A stretch of 62,623 nt of DNA from Methanomicrobiales archaeon (GTDB taxonomy: Archaea > Halobacteriota > Methanomicrobia > Methanomicrobiales > JACTUA01): positions 1-62,623 of the forward strand of contig JASEFH010000016.1 of assembly GCA_030019205.1 (NCBI GenBank), written 5' to 3'. The translations under genes were made by a program, and so were the position numbers. The notes below the pieces were generated by a model that did not search any database, was not told the DNA's origin, and saw nothing but the letters and a program-made list of their open reading frames with translations. Numbering within the stretch: the stretch's first letter is position 1; each line of letters begins with the position of its first letter. Of the stretch, positions 25,727 through 35,414 are shown piece after piece.

Positions 25727-25953
25727 GATGACGGGAGGTATAGAGCACCACCACCTGTTCGCCCGGTCGCCGTTGAGCCGCGGGCTGCCGGGGTAACCGT
25801 TGTGCCTCCCCAGAGAAAAAGGTTCAGCTGCGGCGGGAGTGCTGCATCCCCGCTCTTTCCCGCACGAGCATCGGACGCTATCCCCGTTGGTCCGAATTAA
25901 TTCTTTTGAATTCTAATTAATCGACGCATATTGAAAATGGAAAAATAAAATGA

Positions 25954-25963
25954 TTTAAATATA
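25954..25963 (+). promoter_or_regulatory. TATA box of the second ABC system
   Basis: The element atttaaatata is centred 27 bases before the ATG at 25985, so the transcript should be leaderless. The 260-base AT-rich stretch 25727-25984 must also carry the promoter of the divergent exporter genes. It holds the near-palindromic attaattcttttgaattctaattaat around 25895-25922. Confidence 0.6.
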
Positions 25964-25984
25964 CAATGCTCAAACTATCTGTAA

Positions 25985-26722
25985 ATGTCTGCGACGCTGA
26001 ACACCGTGCCCGATCCGGCGATCGAAGTGCGGGATCTGACGAAGCACTACGGAGAGGTGAGGGCGGTCGAGGGCGTCTCCCTCACCGTGGGCAGAGGGGA
26101 ACTCTTCGGTCTGCTCGGACCGAACGGCTCCGGGAAGACGACCATCAACCGCCTGCTGACGGGCCAGATCCGCCCGACGAAGGGGAGCGCCCGCGTCCTC
26201 GGCGTGGACGTCCTCGACCGCCCCCTGGAGGTGCGGGAGCGGGTCGGCATCATCCCCGAGCAGGAGACACCCCCGAGTTTCCTCACGGCGGAGGAGTACC
26301 TGCACTTCGTGGGGCGGATCCGCGGGGTCGAGCGGATCGATGCGCAGGCGGACCGCTGGTTCCGCCTGCTCGACTTCGAGGAGAAACGGGAGGTCCTCTG
26401 CAAGGACCTCTCCCGCGGCACCCGCCAGAAGCTGATGTTCGCCCAGGCGTTCCTCCACGAGCCGACGCTCGCCTTCATCGACGAGCCCCTGATCAACCTG
26501 GACCCCATCATGCAGAGGCGGGTCAAGAACTTCCTGACGGAGTACGTCGCGGAGGGGAACACCATCTTCATCTCCACCCACATCCTGGGGATCGCCGAGG
26601 AGATCTGCTCCCGCATCGGCATCATCTACCGCGGGCGGATCGTCCACGACGCCCCCGTGCGGGACCTGAGGGAAGGGGGGACGCGGCTTGAGGATCTCTT
26701 CCTCGCCTGCACAGCGGCGTGA
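25985..26722 (+). CDS. ABC transporter ATP-binding protein
   Basis: A 245-residue ATPase: Walker A 'GPNGSGKTTINRL', Q-loop 'IIPEQETPPSFLTAEEYL', signature 'LSRGTRQKLMFAQAF' (LSGGQ replaced by LSRGT), a Walker B region 'TLAFIDEPLINLDP' and switch His in 'ISTHILGIAE'. The altered signature is seen in some ABC-2 family ATPases. It is followed 25 bases later by a large permease gene. Confidence 0.9.
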   Translation: MSATLNTVPDPAIEVRDLTKHYGEVRAVEGVSLTVGRGELFGLLGPNGSGKTTINRLLTGQIRPTKGSARVLGVDVLDRPLEVRERVGIIPEQETPPSFLTAEEYLHFVGRIRGVERIDAQADRWFRLLDFEEKREVLCKDLSRGTRQKLMFAQAFLHEPTLAFIDEPLINLDPIMQRRVKNFLTEYVAEGNTIFISTHILGIAEEICSRIGIIYRGRIVHDAPVRDLREGGTRLEDLFLACTAA

Positions 26723-26747
26723 CACCGCCGCTCTCCTCCTCCGAGCC

Positions 26748-28133
26748 ATGATCGTCGAGGAGTGGCGGCTCCACTCCAGCGTCTTCGGCGGGCTGATGTT
26801 CGCCCTCCTCCCCGCCCTCGTCGCATTCTTCTCCGCCGCAGCAGCCCTCTCCCTGCCCGTCTTCTCGCGGATCGTCCCCATGGAGCAGGTGGTGCTCCTC
26901 GCCCACTACCTCTTCGCCTTCTTCGGTCTGAACGTGGGCGGCTTCGGGCTGATGGGACGGGAGTTCATGAACCGCCGCTTCGGGCAGGCGAGCCTGATCG
27001 CCTACTCCTCGCGGAGCCTGCCGGTATCGGAACGGCGGATCTTCTTCAGCTTCCTGGTAAAAGACGTCCTCTTCTACTTCGCCCTCTGGATCCTCCCCTG
27101 CGTCGCCGGTCTCGCGATCGTCTCCCCCTTCCTCGGGATCCCCCCCGTCGCCATCCTGCACCTGCTCCTCACGCTCTCCCTCGCCTTCCTGACCGGGCTC
27201 TCCGCCGTCTTCTTCCTCTCCACCCTCTACGCCCACTCGCAGAAGCTGCTGATCGGCACCGTTCTCGCTGCCGCTGCCGCTGCCCTCCTGACGGGCGCAT
27301 GCCTGAACCTGAACGTTCTCTGGGCCCTGCCGCCGTACCGGCTCTTCCGCGACCTCTCGGCGGGAAACCTGCTCGCGTCCCTGGCGCTGGCGATCGTCCC
27401 TGCCGCACTCTCGCTCGCCTTCCTGAACGTGGACTACCCCGAGAAGAAGCGGACCTACCGCAACGCCCTGGACGGGCTGGCCCGCCGCATGCCCTGGGCG
27501 GCGTATGCCCCCTTCATGGCCAAGGACTGCCTCGACCTCTCGCGGAGCGAGGGGGGTCTCGGGAAGATCGTCTTCTCGTTCCTCCTCCCGATCGCGCTCA
27601 TCGGGGTGCTGCTGTTCGCATTCCTGCCGTTCGTCCCCGCCCTGCAGCCGCTCCCCCTGTTCGCCCTCTTTCTCGGGATCATCACCTCGACCGTCTACAA
27701 CTGGCTCACCGAGTACGACCTCTTCGCCAGCTATGCCTTCCTCCCCGTGCAGGTATCGACGGTGATCCGCAGCAAACTCGCGAGCTACGCCCTCTTTAAC
27801 GCCATTCCCCTGCTCATCCTTGCGGCGCTGGCGATCGGGACGGGGGATCCCGCCCCGTTTCTCCCCGTCATCGCCACGTTCGTCTCCCTCTCCGCCTATG
27901 CGGTGGCAGTGATCGTCTACCTCACCGGCCTGCACCCGAACATCCTGCTCTACAACGCCCGGGTGTTCGGCCAGTACGTCGCCGCCCTCGCGCCCCTGCT
28001 GCTCGCCTTCATCTTCCTCTCCCTCCTCTCCCCCTATTACCTGACCGCAGGGCTGGCGCTCCTGCCGCTCTCCGCATGGATCCTGCAGAAGAGCTACCGC
28101 AAGTGGGACGCCGCGGAGTCGCTGCGCTTCTAG
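26748..28133 (+). CDS. Large ABC-2 type permease / multi-pass membrane protein
   Basis: About 461 residues with roughly ten to twelve hydrophobic helices, partner of the ATPase at 25985-26722. 'LMGREFMNRRFGQASLIAYS' after the second helix resembles the cytoplasmic loop of archaeal ABC-2 permeases. I chose the ATG at 26748 (MIVEEWRLHSS), whose amphipathic start fits the family; a TTG at 26688 inside the preceding gene is less likely. The substrate is unknown. Confidence 0.8.
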   Translation: MIVEEWRLHSSVFGGLMFALLPALVAFFSAAAALSLPVFSRIVPMEQVVLLAHYLFAFFGLNVGGFGLMGREFMNRRFGQASLIAYSSRSLPVSERRIFFSFLVKDVLFYFALWILPCVAGLAIVSPFLGIPPVAILHLLLTLSLAFLTGLSAVFFLSTLYAHSQKLLIGTVLAAAAAALLTGACLNLNVLWALPPYRLFRDLSAGNLLASLALAIVPAALSLAFLNVDYPEKKRTYRNALDGLARRMPWAAYAPFMAKDCLDLSRSEGGLGKIVFSFLLPIALIGVLLFAFLPFVPALQPLPLFALFLGIITSTVYNWLTEYDLFASYAFLPVQVSTVIRSKLASYALFNAIPLLILAALAIGTGDPAPFLPVIATFVSLSAYAVAVIVYLTGLHPNILLYNARVFGQYVAALAPLLLAFIFLSLLSPYYLTAGLALLPLSAWILQKSYRKWDAAESLRF

Positions 28134-28213
28134 ACCGCCGGCGGGACCCGCGCGGGTCCGCCGGGGCCTGTTCCCCCACCCTTTATCTGGATGCAGCGTG
28201 CAAGAAGGGGGCG

Positions 28214-28819
28214 ATGCTCTTCGAGGCGTTGCTGGAGCGCCTGCCGGACCGGAGCCTCATCCTGGTCGAGGACGACATCGGATTCGTGAAGACGATCTTT
28301 GCGGAGAGGCTGGCGTCGAAGGCGGCGTCAGCCGGCTGGCAGGTGCGCTACATCACGGCGGGCTACAAAGAGGACGTCCAGGCGGAGATGCGCATGCAGG
28401 GGCTGGAAGCGGCGGAGCGGATCGAGTTCTCCGACCGCTTCCGGGACCGGAAGACGCTCGCCGCGAACTGCACCGGGGATCTCTGCATTGTCGACGCCAT
28501 CACCACGCTCCTCTCTGATGCGGGGGCGACGGAGGTGGCAGGTCTCGTCGACTCCCTGCTCGATGCCAGCCGGCAGGGGCGCATCATCCTGATGCTGGCG
28601 GACCGGGGGGTGCTGCAGGCGGGAACCGAGCGGTACCTGCATGTCCGTGCGGACGGCGTGATTCAGTTCGGGGGTTCCGGCGAGGGGAGGTTCATGCGGA
28701 TCCTGAAGATGAAAGGGTCATGGGCGGCGTCCGAAGTTTCCCTCCGCATCACGGAAGCGGGGACGCCGCTCCTGGAAGAGAAGCAGGAGAGGGGCAGCCC
28801 CGAGACCAGCCGGGCGTGA
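28214..28819 (+). CDS. RecA/KaiC-like protein lacking a clear Walker A
   Basis: About 201 residues with an alpha/beta pattern like the FlaH/KaiC branch of RecA ATPases: 'SLILVEDDIGFVKTIFAERL', 'GWQVRYITAGYKEDVQAEM' and 'DLCIVDAITTLLSDAG' (strand ending in Asp, like Walker B). The P-loop position reads VEDDIGFVKT instead of GxxxxGK[T/S], so nucleotide binding is doubtful, although the Lys-Thr is retained. The ATG at 28214 follows an AAGAAGGGGG ribosome-binding site. Possibly a type IV pilus or archaellum-associated regulator, but no such genes are nearby. Confidence 0.6.
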   Translation: MLFEALLERLPDRSLILVEDDIGFVKTIFAERLASKAASAGWQVRYITAGYKEDVQAEMRMQGLEAAERIEFSDRFRDRKTLAANCTGDLCIVDAITTLLSDAGATEVAGLVDSLLDASRQGRIILMLADRGVLQAGTERYLHVRADGVIQFGGSGEGRFMRILKMKGSWAASEVSLRITEAGTPLLEEKQERGSPETSRA

Positions 28820-28909
28820 GAGGATCCTCCGCCCTCGCCGGGGAACGCGGGCACAACCGCAGGCTGCCGGGAGATTGCCGGAGCGCGGCGATCTCCCCCC
28901 TTCGCGCGT

Positions 28910-30019
28910 TCACGGAATGATCTCGCAGCCGTTGTACTTGTCGTGCCGGAAGTCCTCGAGTGCGATGGCGCCGTCGTCCAGGAGCGATCGGATCGCCGGC
29001 AGGGCCTCCACGATCGCATCGTGCAGGTTCTCCACCGTCCCGCAGACGAGTCTCCGCTGGTCCCGCGTCCAGGGCTGGAGGACGTTGGCGTAGAGGCAGC
29101 GGCCCCCGCAGAAAGAGCGGATCCGGCAGCCCTCGCACAGGTGCGGCGCCTCCAGGATCGGCAGGCGGAGGGGGTCCGAGGTTGCGATATGCCCGAGGTA
29201 ATATGGGCGCATCCCCACCATGCAGGGGCAGGGCGCGATGCTGCCGTCGGTCAGGATGGTGTAGTTGGCATGGCCGGAGCCGCAGCGGAGCGCCGTCGCC
29301 GTCCTCCCGCGGAGCAGGTCTTCGGCCGTATCCAGGAACGGGTACCAGCGGGGCACCTTCCCCTCGCGGCGCATCGCGTCGACCCAGTCCCGCACGAGCC
29401 TGCGGATGCCGGGGTTGTAGCTCTCCTGCGCCCAGGTGCCGAAATCCCTTGCCTCGAAGTCCCGCGAGAAGTTCGCGTCCAGCTGCCAGTGGATGGAGGA
29501 GAAGGAGAAATCGTGGCTGCACGCGAGAGCCCGCACCGCGCTGTGGATGTCGGTCTGCTCGGCGACCGTCATCCGCGCGATGATCTCCCCGGAGAACCCG
29601 GCGGCGACCATCCCCTGCAGGTTCCCGATCAGGCGGCGGTAGGTCCCCCTCCCCCGGTAATAGTCCGTCAGATCCTCGGGGCCGTCGATGGAGACGAAGA
29701 CCGTCGAGAAGCGGTTCGTCCACTCCGGCTCCAGGCGGTGGAGGATCTGCCCGTTGGTGTAGATGGCAAACTTCCGCACGGGGGCGTGCTGCAGGATCTC
29801 GCGGACGAGATCCGCCCGGAGCAGCGGCTCCCCGCCGTAGAACATCAGGACCGGATCGGGGTCCCGCGCCAGGAAGCCGTACAGGAGATCCAGATCCACG
29901 GCGAGCTCCGCAGGCGTGTCGATATCGACCGCCGGTTCCCCCTCCTCGAAGATCGCCTTGCCGCGGCAGTAGCGGCAGTTGAGGTTGCAGTCGTCGGTGA
30001 GGATCAGGTGGTAGAACAA
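28910..30019 (-). CDS. Radical SAM/SPASM peptide-modifying enzyme (Mhun_1560-like)
   Basis: About 369 residues. The radical SAM cluster motif is 'CNLNCRYC' near residues 11-18, followed by 'VLMFYGGEPLLR' and 'FVSIDGPED'. The C-terminal SPASM-type region has clustered cysteines ('PCPCMVG', 'CEGCRIRSFCGGRC', 'VCGTVENLHD'), binding further Fe-S clusters. It fits the methanogen family annotated as putative peptide-modifying radical SAM enzymes. No ATG is available near the start: TTG at 30019 gives 'LFYHLILTDDCN', the expected N-terminus. An ATG in another frame at about 30080 hints at a possible lost base. I found no obvious precursor peptide. Confidence 0.8.
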   Translation of the reverse strand: MFYHLILTDDCNLNCRYCRGKAIFEEGEPAVDIDTPAELAVDLDLLYGFLARDPDPVLMFYGGEPLLRADLVREILQHAPVRKFAIYTNGQILHRLEPEWTNRFSTVFVSIDGPEDLTDYYRGRGTYRRLIGNLQGMVAAGFSGEIIARMTVAEQTDIHSAVRALACSHDFSFSSIHWQLDANFSRDFEARDFGTWAQESYNPGIRRLVRDWVDAMRREGKVPRWYPFLDTAEDLLRGRTATALRCGSGHANYTILTDGSIAPCPCMVGMRPYYLGHIATSDPLRLPILEAPHLCEGCRIRSFCGGRCLYANVLQPWTRDQRRLVCGTVENLHDAIVEALPAIRSLLDDGAIALEDFRHDKYNGCEIIP

Positions 30020-30720
30020 GGGATCCCGGGGAAGGTTGGGGGGACGGGAGGAAAAATCTGGCGGTTTGACGGACTGTTCATGCCGGAACCGCCGGCGAGG
30101 CGGGACGATCGCTGCCGCCGTCCCCGGTATGGCGCACCGGCGGCTCCGGCTGCGGGTATCCTCTCTCCATCGGGGACGGACCGCCGCTGCAGCCCCGGCC
30201 GCACCGCACGCGGCGATGATGGATGCTCCCCCGCCCCCGTCGCGGGCGGCCGCCGGCGCGGGTGCAGAACAGATCCCGTCGGGAACGTCCGTTGCAGGGG
30301 GGCAGACGGGGACTGTCGGCAAGAGGGTACTGCACAGGATACCGAAATTACCGCACCGGCGGGAGAGGGGCGCTCCCCCTCCCCCCCCCGTGCCCTCGTC
30401 CCCGCGTGCGATGGGGCCTGCTTCCGGGCACAGGAGCTGCGGGATTCGGAAAAGCGAATCGTATCGACCCAGGTCCGCTCATCCTTCCTATACTGCAGGA
30501 TACCTCTCCCTCCAATTTTCCCCGTACCGGGCCATCATACCAATGGAGCAATGCTACTCCTTGCCCCACTCTGTGCTTTGGACATCCCATAAGCCAACAC
30601 GATATCCGGAATGACCACGGAGTTTCGAATGCCAGAGGATGGGATCGGGGAGCGCTGCAGTTCGGGAGAACGTTTCACCCTTATCTCCTTATACGTTCGA
30701 TATCGACTGGGCTATCAAAT
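30020..30720. other. 0.7-kb gap, no supported gene
   Basis: Only low-complexity, mutually overlapping frames are seen. I looked for a short Cys- or Gly-rich precursor peptide for the adjacent radical SAM enzyme and found none I could support. An AT-richer patch near 30655-30725 may hold signals for flanking genes. Confidence 0.4.
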
Positions 30721-31991
30721 TCAATCTGCGCGTTTCGGGTGCCACTGCTCCATGTGCTCCGCATGCGTCCTCAGGTAGGCTCCAGGACTGAAATGGCGGT
30801 CGTAGAACTCCCGATCCAGATGGTGGGCCTGCAGGCAGGTGATCACGAAGATGCTCGGAACCGTTGCGGGGAACTTGCCGAACCGGTCGTAGATGTACCG
30901 CGCCTGGAGGGCGACGCACTCCCGGAACTCCTCGTCGTGCACGAGAGCGCTCCCCCGCACGCGCGGGGTCTCCCGATAGGGCCCGGGCGTGCCGGGATGG
31001 AACGGCCCTCCCGCTCCGAAGTTCCGCTGCACCAGGGCGTCGACCGCCTTCCGCATATCGGTATAGTGGGGCGGGGTGTAGCCCGCGAAGATGCCCGGAA
31101 GACCCGTGGGGTTGGGAAAAGGCCAGCGCTCGTCGAAGGTATAGCGGAAGCCCAGGCCGGGTGCATCGGGACTGCCGCTGGCGCCCAGCACCGTGTAGGG
31201 ATCGAGACCGTCGAACATCCAGCCGCCGAGCCCCATTGCCTGGAGCATGAGGACGCCGGCATAGCAGGCGGTGGAGAGCTCGGCGGTCAGTTCTGCCAGG
31301 GAGATCTGCTCGAGGAACGTCAGGGGAATGGGGTTCTGCAGGTTGACCAGGTGCCCGAAGCGGTCCAGCCCTGCAATCCTCTCACGGTGAATGTCGTCGT
31401 AGAAGCACTGCCCGTTCTGGGTGAAATAGCAGAGTGCCGCGAGGACGTGCTGGGCGAGATCCCCTACCGGTACGACCAGCGTGCTCCCCGGACGGTTGAC
31501 GACCCAGGTGTTGTGGCCCCCCATGTAGGGGATCTTTGCGGGGATCCGGAGGCGCCCATCATGGATCTTCCGGATGCGGGACTGGTGCGCAGTGAGGAGG
31601 TCCAACAGATCCGGAACTCCATCCTCCGGCATATCCGCAGGGGGCGGCGCATCCCGGGTCTGCAGGCAGTACACCCCCTCGTCGTCCGTGAAGAAGATCT
31701 CGCTCGTATGGAATCCTGCTGCCGATGCCGCGTAGTCCGGGATGTGCGGCGAATACCGGGGATTGTGGGGGATCAGAGCCACCCCGTGCTGCCGCCCACC
31801 GCGGTCAGCACCAGCAGCTGTTCGAGCCGGGAGAGCGGCAGCGGTTCGTGGCGGGACGTAAAGGCCAGCTCGCCCGCCGGTATCGAGGCCCCGAGCAGGA
31901 ACCTTCGGGAGCGTCTTCCCATCAGGGCTCCTACTAACGGGAAGTTCCTCATCTCCTCGAAACCGGGAGGGTAGTCTTCTGGAGCATGCAT
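30721..31991 (-). pseudogene. Nitroreductase-like protein gene with one frameshift
   Basis: An ATG at 31991 opens 'MHAPEDYPPGFEEMRNFPLV' then 'GRRSRRFLLG' and 'SRLEQLLVLTAVGGSTGW', which resembles the FMN-binding N-terminus of nitroreductases. The frame stops near 31770. The protein continues in the neighbouring frame from 'LIPHNPRYSPHIPDYAASAA' through 'FFTDDEGVYCLQTRDAP' to 'HMEQWHPKRAD' at 30721. Joined, it would be about 420 residues. The reading is otherwise undamaged over more than 340 codons, so this is either recent inactivation or a one-base sequencing error near 31775-31785. Function beyond a flavoenzyme-like fold is unknown. Confidence 0.65.
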
Positions 31992-32269
31992 GGGCGGGGA
32001 TGACCCCGGCGGGACGCATGAAGGTTACGGTCAGCGGGAGGGTCCAGCAGAGGGAGCCTTTCCAAGGGGGTCATAGCACCCGCCGCGTGCACGCGGTCTG
32101 TGATGTCACCAGAAACCAGATTCGATGCGTTCGTGACGTGGCAGCCTGTTTCATCCCGATCCTTCAGGGGCGTATGCCCCATCCCGAAAACCTTATCCGC
32201 TCCACTATTGTAGAACTGATAGTGACCGCAATTGCAGCCATTCCTGCTGTTGCGGAAAGGTGGATCTGG

Positions 32270-33019
32270 ATGAAGACAAAACTTCTGATTCTGGTCGTTC
32301 TGCTCTCTGCGCTGTGCATCGTCATGGCCTCTGCCAGCATGCTGGTTCCGGCCAGCGACCGGGCCCGGGAGGTGTCGCAGGCCCCGGAGCACTCGCCTGT
32401 CATCGGCGAGAGTTTTGCCGTTGAACGGGTTGATTTTATCCACTATGTGAAACCCCCCTCGGCAGCGGCAAAGCCAAAGGCGGACACATGCTATAAACTG
32501 CTGGGAGTCAAATGGCTGGCGACTCCCGTACAGTATACTGTAAATCCTGCGAATACCGAGGGATTGGAAGATGGTTCAGTCTTTGCCGCCATCTCGGATT
32601 CTGCGGAAACCTGGGATGCCGCGACTTCCAGAGAGTTATTCGGTTCGTATACCGCGAGCAGTTCAGCGTATTACGGCACGTACGACCGCATCAATGCCAT
32701 CTCCTTCGGCCCCATGCGCGATGACAACGTCATCGCCGTGACCTCGATATGGTATTCACGCGTTGGAAAACAGATCGTGGAGTTCGATATACTGTTCAAC
32801 GACTACTTCGACTGGGGAGATGGATATGCGGACTCCACCAAGATGGATCTTCAGAATATCGCGACCCATGAACTGGGGCATGCCGTCGGCATGGGGGATG
32901 TCTACTCGACCACCTGTTCGGCCGTGACGATGTATGGATATTCGGAGGAAGGGGATACGGAGAAGAGGACCCTCGAACCGCCCGACATTGCCGGACTGCA
33001 GAGCCTGTACGGTGCCTGA
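32270..33019 (+). CDS. Secreted matrixin-like zinc metalloprotease
   Basis: A 249-residue protein with an N-terminal signal peptide (MKTKLLILVVLLSALCIV) and a catalytic domain carrying 'HELGHAVGMGD' at residues 200-210. This is the HExxHxxGxxD/H zinc motif of M10 metzincins, here with Asp as the third ligand position. A Met-turn-like 'AVTMYGYS' follows. The ATG at 32270 is set by an AAGGTGG ribosome-binding site and the signal peptide; the longer open frame from 32000 is not coding. Expected outside the cell or on its surface, digesting proteins or processing a surface protein. Confidence 0.85.
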   Translation: MKTKLLILVVLLSALCIVMASASMLVPASDRAREVSQAPEHSPVIGESFAVERVDFIHYVKPPSAAAKPKADTCYKLLGVKWLATPVQYTVNPANTEGLEDGSVFAAISDSAETWDAATSRELFGSYTASSSAYYGTYDRINAISFGPMRDDNVIAVTSIWYSRVGKQIVEFDILFNDYFDWGDGYADSTKMDLQNIATHELGHAVGMGDVYSTTCSAVTMYGYSEEGDTEKRTLEPPDIAGLQSLYGA

Positions 33020-33143
33020 ATAGAGGGCACAGGGGGAGTTCCCCCATACCTGCGTTTTCTATTATCTACGTTCGAAACGGACCACCAGATCCTGCAATCG
33101 GGATGGACGGGGTATCGTCCCCCGTCCATCCCGGGGATACCGC

Positions 33144-33575
33144 CTACATCATCACCGTCTGAACGGCCGTCGGATACTTCTGCAGGATGGCGTAGACGAT
33201 CGCCCGCGAGACCCAGAGCCTGCCGTCCCGGAAGGTGCGGAGCGGACTGAGTTCCCCCAGTTCCTGGAGGGCCTGCGCCGCCGTTCTGTCGGTGAGGTAT
33301 GCGCTGTCCGAGACCTCCGTATCGAAGTAGAACAGGATGGGCAGCCGCAGTCTCCCGTGCAGATCCTTCGGGAGGGCTTCCCCCAGTCTCTGCAGCACGT
33401 CCCTGCGGTAGAGATGCTCTTCGCCGCCCCGGGTGCGGGAAGCAGGCTTCACCTCCTGGAGAAGATCCTCCAGAGTCTTTCTCTCCGAGACGATGCCCCT
33501 GTTGATTCTCCCGAGCTCCGTCCGCATCCAGCGGAGGAAGACGGCATCGTCGGTCATGGACGGCCGCTCCGGCAT
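33144..33575 (-). CDS. DUF61 protein
   Basis: About 143 residues of the archaeal DUF61 family: 'FLRWMRTELGRINRGIVSER', a middle 'RRDVLQRLGEALPKDLHGRL' and 'PILFYFDTEVSDSAYLTD'. The role is unknown, and the family is nearly confined to methanogens and relatives. The ATG at 33575 has a CGGGAG ribosome-binding site eight bases upstream; ATG at 33557 is an alternative. The open frame further upstream is not coding. It is divergent from the dehydrogenase gene. Confidence 0.8.
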   Translation of the reverse strand: MPERPSMTDDAVFLRWMRTELGRINRGIVSERKTLEDLLQEVKPASRTRGGEEHLYRRDVLQRLGEALPKDLHGRLRLPILFYFDTEVSDSAYLTDRTAAQALQELGELSPLRTFRDGRLWVSRAIVYAILQKYPTAVQTVMM

Positions 33576-33712
33576 GCTGGCTCCCGATCGGTCGAACCCG
33601 CTCGAGCGGGTTCCAGTGCCTCCTGTTATAGAATCTCTCAAATAAAAAAACATGTCCTGTTCGGGGCCGGGCCAGAAAGTATTATTGCCGCAGAGCAGCA
33701 CTCTCGACCACC

Positions 33713-34558
33713 ATGGACGGGCGCACCATCCTTGTCACGGGCTCCACCGACGGCATCGGGAGAGCGGCGGCGCGGATCCTGGCGGAGAGAGGGTATCACG
33801 TCCTCATCCACGGAAGAAACGAGGCGAAGGGCCGGGCCGTCCGGAAGGAGATCGGAGAGCGCACGGGTTCCGAACGGCTCGATCTCCTCATCGCCGATCT
33901 CTCGGTTCAGCAGCAGGTCCGCCGCCTGGCAGCGGAGATCCGGGATGGGTACGACCGGCTGGACGCGCTCGTCAACAATGCCGGTGTCTACATGCGAGAG
34001 AGGATGATCACGCCCGACGGCCTGGAGACGACCTTTGCCGTGAACTACATCGCCCCGTTCCTGCTCACCCACGAACTCCTCCCCCTCCTCCGGCGGAGCG
34101 CTCCCGCCCGCATCGTCAACGTCGCGTCCATCGCGCACCGCAGCGTGCGAAGCGTGGACTGGGGGAACCTGCAGGGGGAGAAGCGGTACGATCCCTACGA
34201 GGCCTATGCCCTCTCCAAGCTGGGCGTCGTCGTATTTACCTACGGGCTGGGCCGCATCCTCGACGGCAGCGCGGTCTCCGCCAACTGCCTGCACCCGGGG
34301 GTCATCGACACCAAGCTCCTGCGGGCGTTCTCCGGCTACCACCAGGGGGCGCCCCCGGAGCACGGCGCGGAGGTGGAGGTCTACCTGGCGACGTCCCCCA
34401 GGATCGACGGCATCCACGGGCGCTACTGCGAGGAACGCCGCTGGGCACCCTCGTCCCCGCTCAGCATGGATGCGGCGGTCCGGGAGCGGTTCTGGAGGGC
34501 GGGGCTGGACCATGCCGGGCTGCGGGAGTGGACGAACAGGATCCCCGCCCGCCCGTAG
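33713..34558 (+). CDS. Short-chain dehydrogenase/reductase
   Basis: A 281-residue classical SDR of the retinol-dehydrogenase-like group. The cofactor motif 'TGSTDGIG' is at residues 9-16, the NNAG motif at 'LVNNAGVYM', the catalytic Ser in 'IVNVASIAHRS' and Tyr-Lys in 'YEAYALSKLG'. Arg following the second strand ('HGRNEAKGRAV') suggests NADP(H). The substrate is not indicated by neighbours. A TATA-like aaagtattattg lies about 35 bases before the ATG. Confidence 0.88.
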   Translation: MDGRTILVTGSTDGIGRAAARILAERGYHVLIHGRNEAKGRAVRKEIGERTGSERLDLLIADLSVQQQVRRLAAEIRDGYDRLDALVNNAGVYMRERMITPDGLETTFAVNYIAPFLLTHELLPLLRRSAPARIVNVASIAHRSVRSVDWGNLQGEKRYDPYEAYALSKLGVVVFTYGLGRILDGSAVSANCLHPGVIDTKLLRAFSGYHQGAPPEHGAEVEVYLATSPRIDGIHGRYCEERRWAPSSPLSMDAAVRERFWRAGLDHAGLREWTNRIPARP

Positions 34559-34811
34559 CGATGCTCCCGGCACGCAGGACCGATCGCATCTCCGCCCTCG
34601 CAGACGGTGCTCCCCCGGATGCTCCGGGAACTCCATCGCTGCTCTCACGGGGCGGACGGGGTGGCGCTCCCGCAGCGGGCCCCCATACATTCAAATACGA
34701 GGGAGGGGAGAGGAGAGGCTCGCCGACAGACTCGAGATACCGAGCTGCCGGGGGTGTCCGCGCAGCATCCCTGCGTGCGGTCTCCCCGGACACCGGCTGG
34801 AGGTTTGCAGA

Positions 34812-35111
34812 ATGCCCGAGGGAGAGAGAGAAACAGGAGAGCTCGCCCCCGTCACGTTCACGTGCTACAGGGTCGAGCTGGGAGAGAGGGAAGTCCCCGA
34901 GGATATGAACATGTACAGCGTCGTCGTGGTGCAGCCCGACGGTTTCTTCCGGCACCAGGTCGTCTGGGCGAGGAGCCCGGAGGAGATGGGGGAGTCGATC
35001 CGGGTTCAACCGGGATCGAGAGTCTTCGCGACCCAGATGGCGAACAACATGGTATGGGACAGCGGGGCGACCGAGGCGACCGGGGGGCCGGAAGCGGCAC
35101 CGTCCGCCTGA
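34812..35111 (+). CDS. Small protein of unknown function
   Basis: A 99-residue protein (MPEGERETGELAPVTF...), with a beta-rich centre including 'NMYSVVVVQPDGFFRHQVVW' and an acidic start. I recognise no family. The reading is supported by a GGAGGT ribosome-binding site eight bases before the ATG at 34812 and by normal amino-acid composition, unlike the longer open frame it lies in. Confidence 0.55.
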   Translation: MPEGERETGELAPVTFTCYRVELGEREVPEDMNMYSVVVVQPDGFFRHQVVWARSPEEMGESIRVQPGSRVFATQMANNMVWDSGATEATGGPEAAPSA

Positions 35112-35414
35112 TGCGGCGGGGGGCCCGCACCCCTCACGGCATGGAGGAACGCGGGGATCTGCCGGGCATGGAGATAAAAATTGCGGTTTTTCTTTCCAGA
35201 ATATATCACGATTATTCCCGGAGCAGACCCGGTATTCCACAGAACAGATTCCTGCGGCGGGATCGGCAGCGGTATGCCGATATTGGATGGGTATAACTTC
35301 ACGAAATTCAAAAATACGGATCTAAGCGCCACCTACGGGGAATTGAACCAGTATTTCCCATGAATGCACCATGGCGAAAGCCTTCATTAGCGTGATGCTC
35401 GAAACCATCCTCTG
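35112..35414. other. AT-richer intergenic region
   Basis: About 300 bases with a TATA-like gagataaaaattg near 35169 and a 60-codon frame at 35181-35363 that has no recognisable features and no good ribosome-binding site. I treat it as the regulatory region of the beta-propeller gene rather than as a gene. Confidence 0.4.

Noticed and set aside
23990-25900. 636-codon plus-strand open frame
   Set aside because: Antisense to a complete ABC exporter pair; composition is dominated by Asp/Glu/Arg/Val shadow codons.
30020-30720. Precursor peptide for the radical SAM enzyme
   Set aside because: Short frames here are overlapping low-complexity shadows; none has a ribosome-binding site plus a leader/core-like sequence.
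35181-35363. 60-codon frame before the beta-propeller gene
   Set aside because: No recognisable features and overlaps a likely promoter region.
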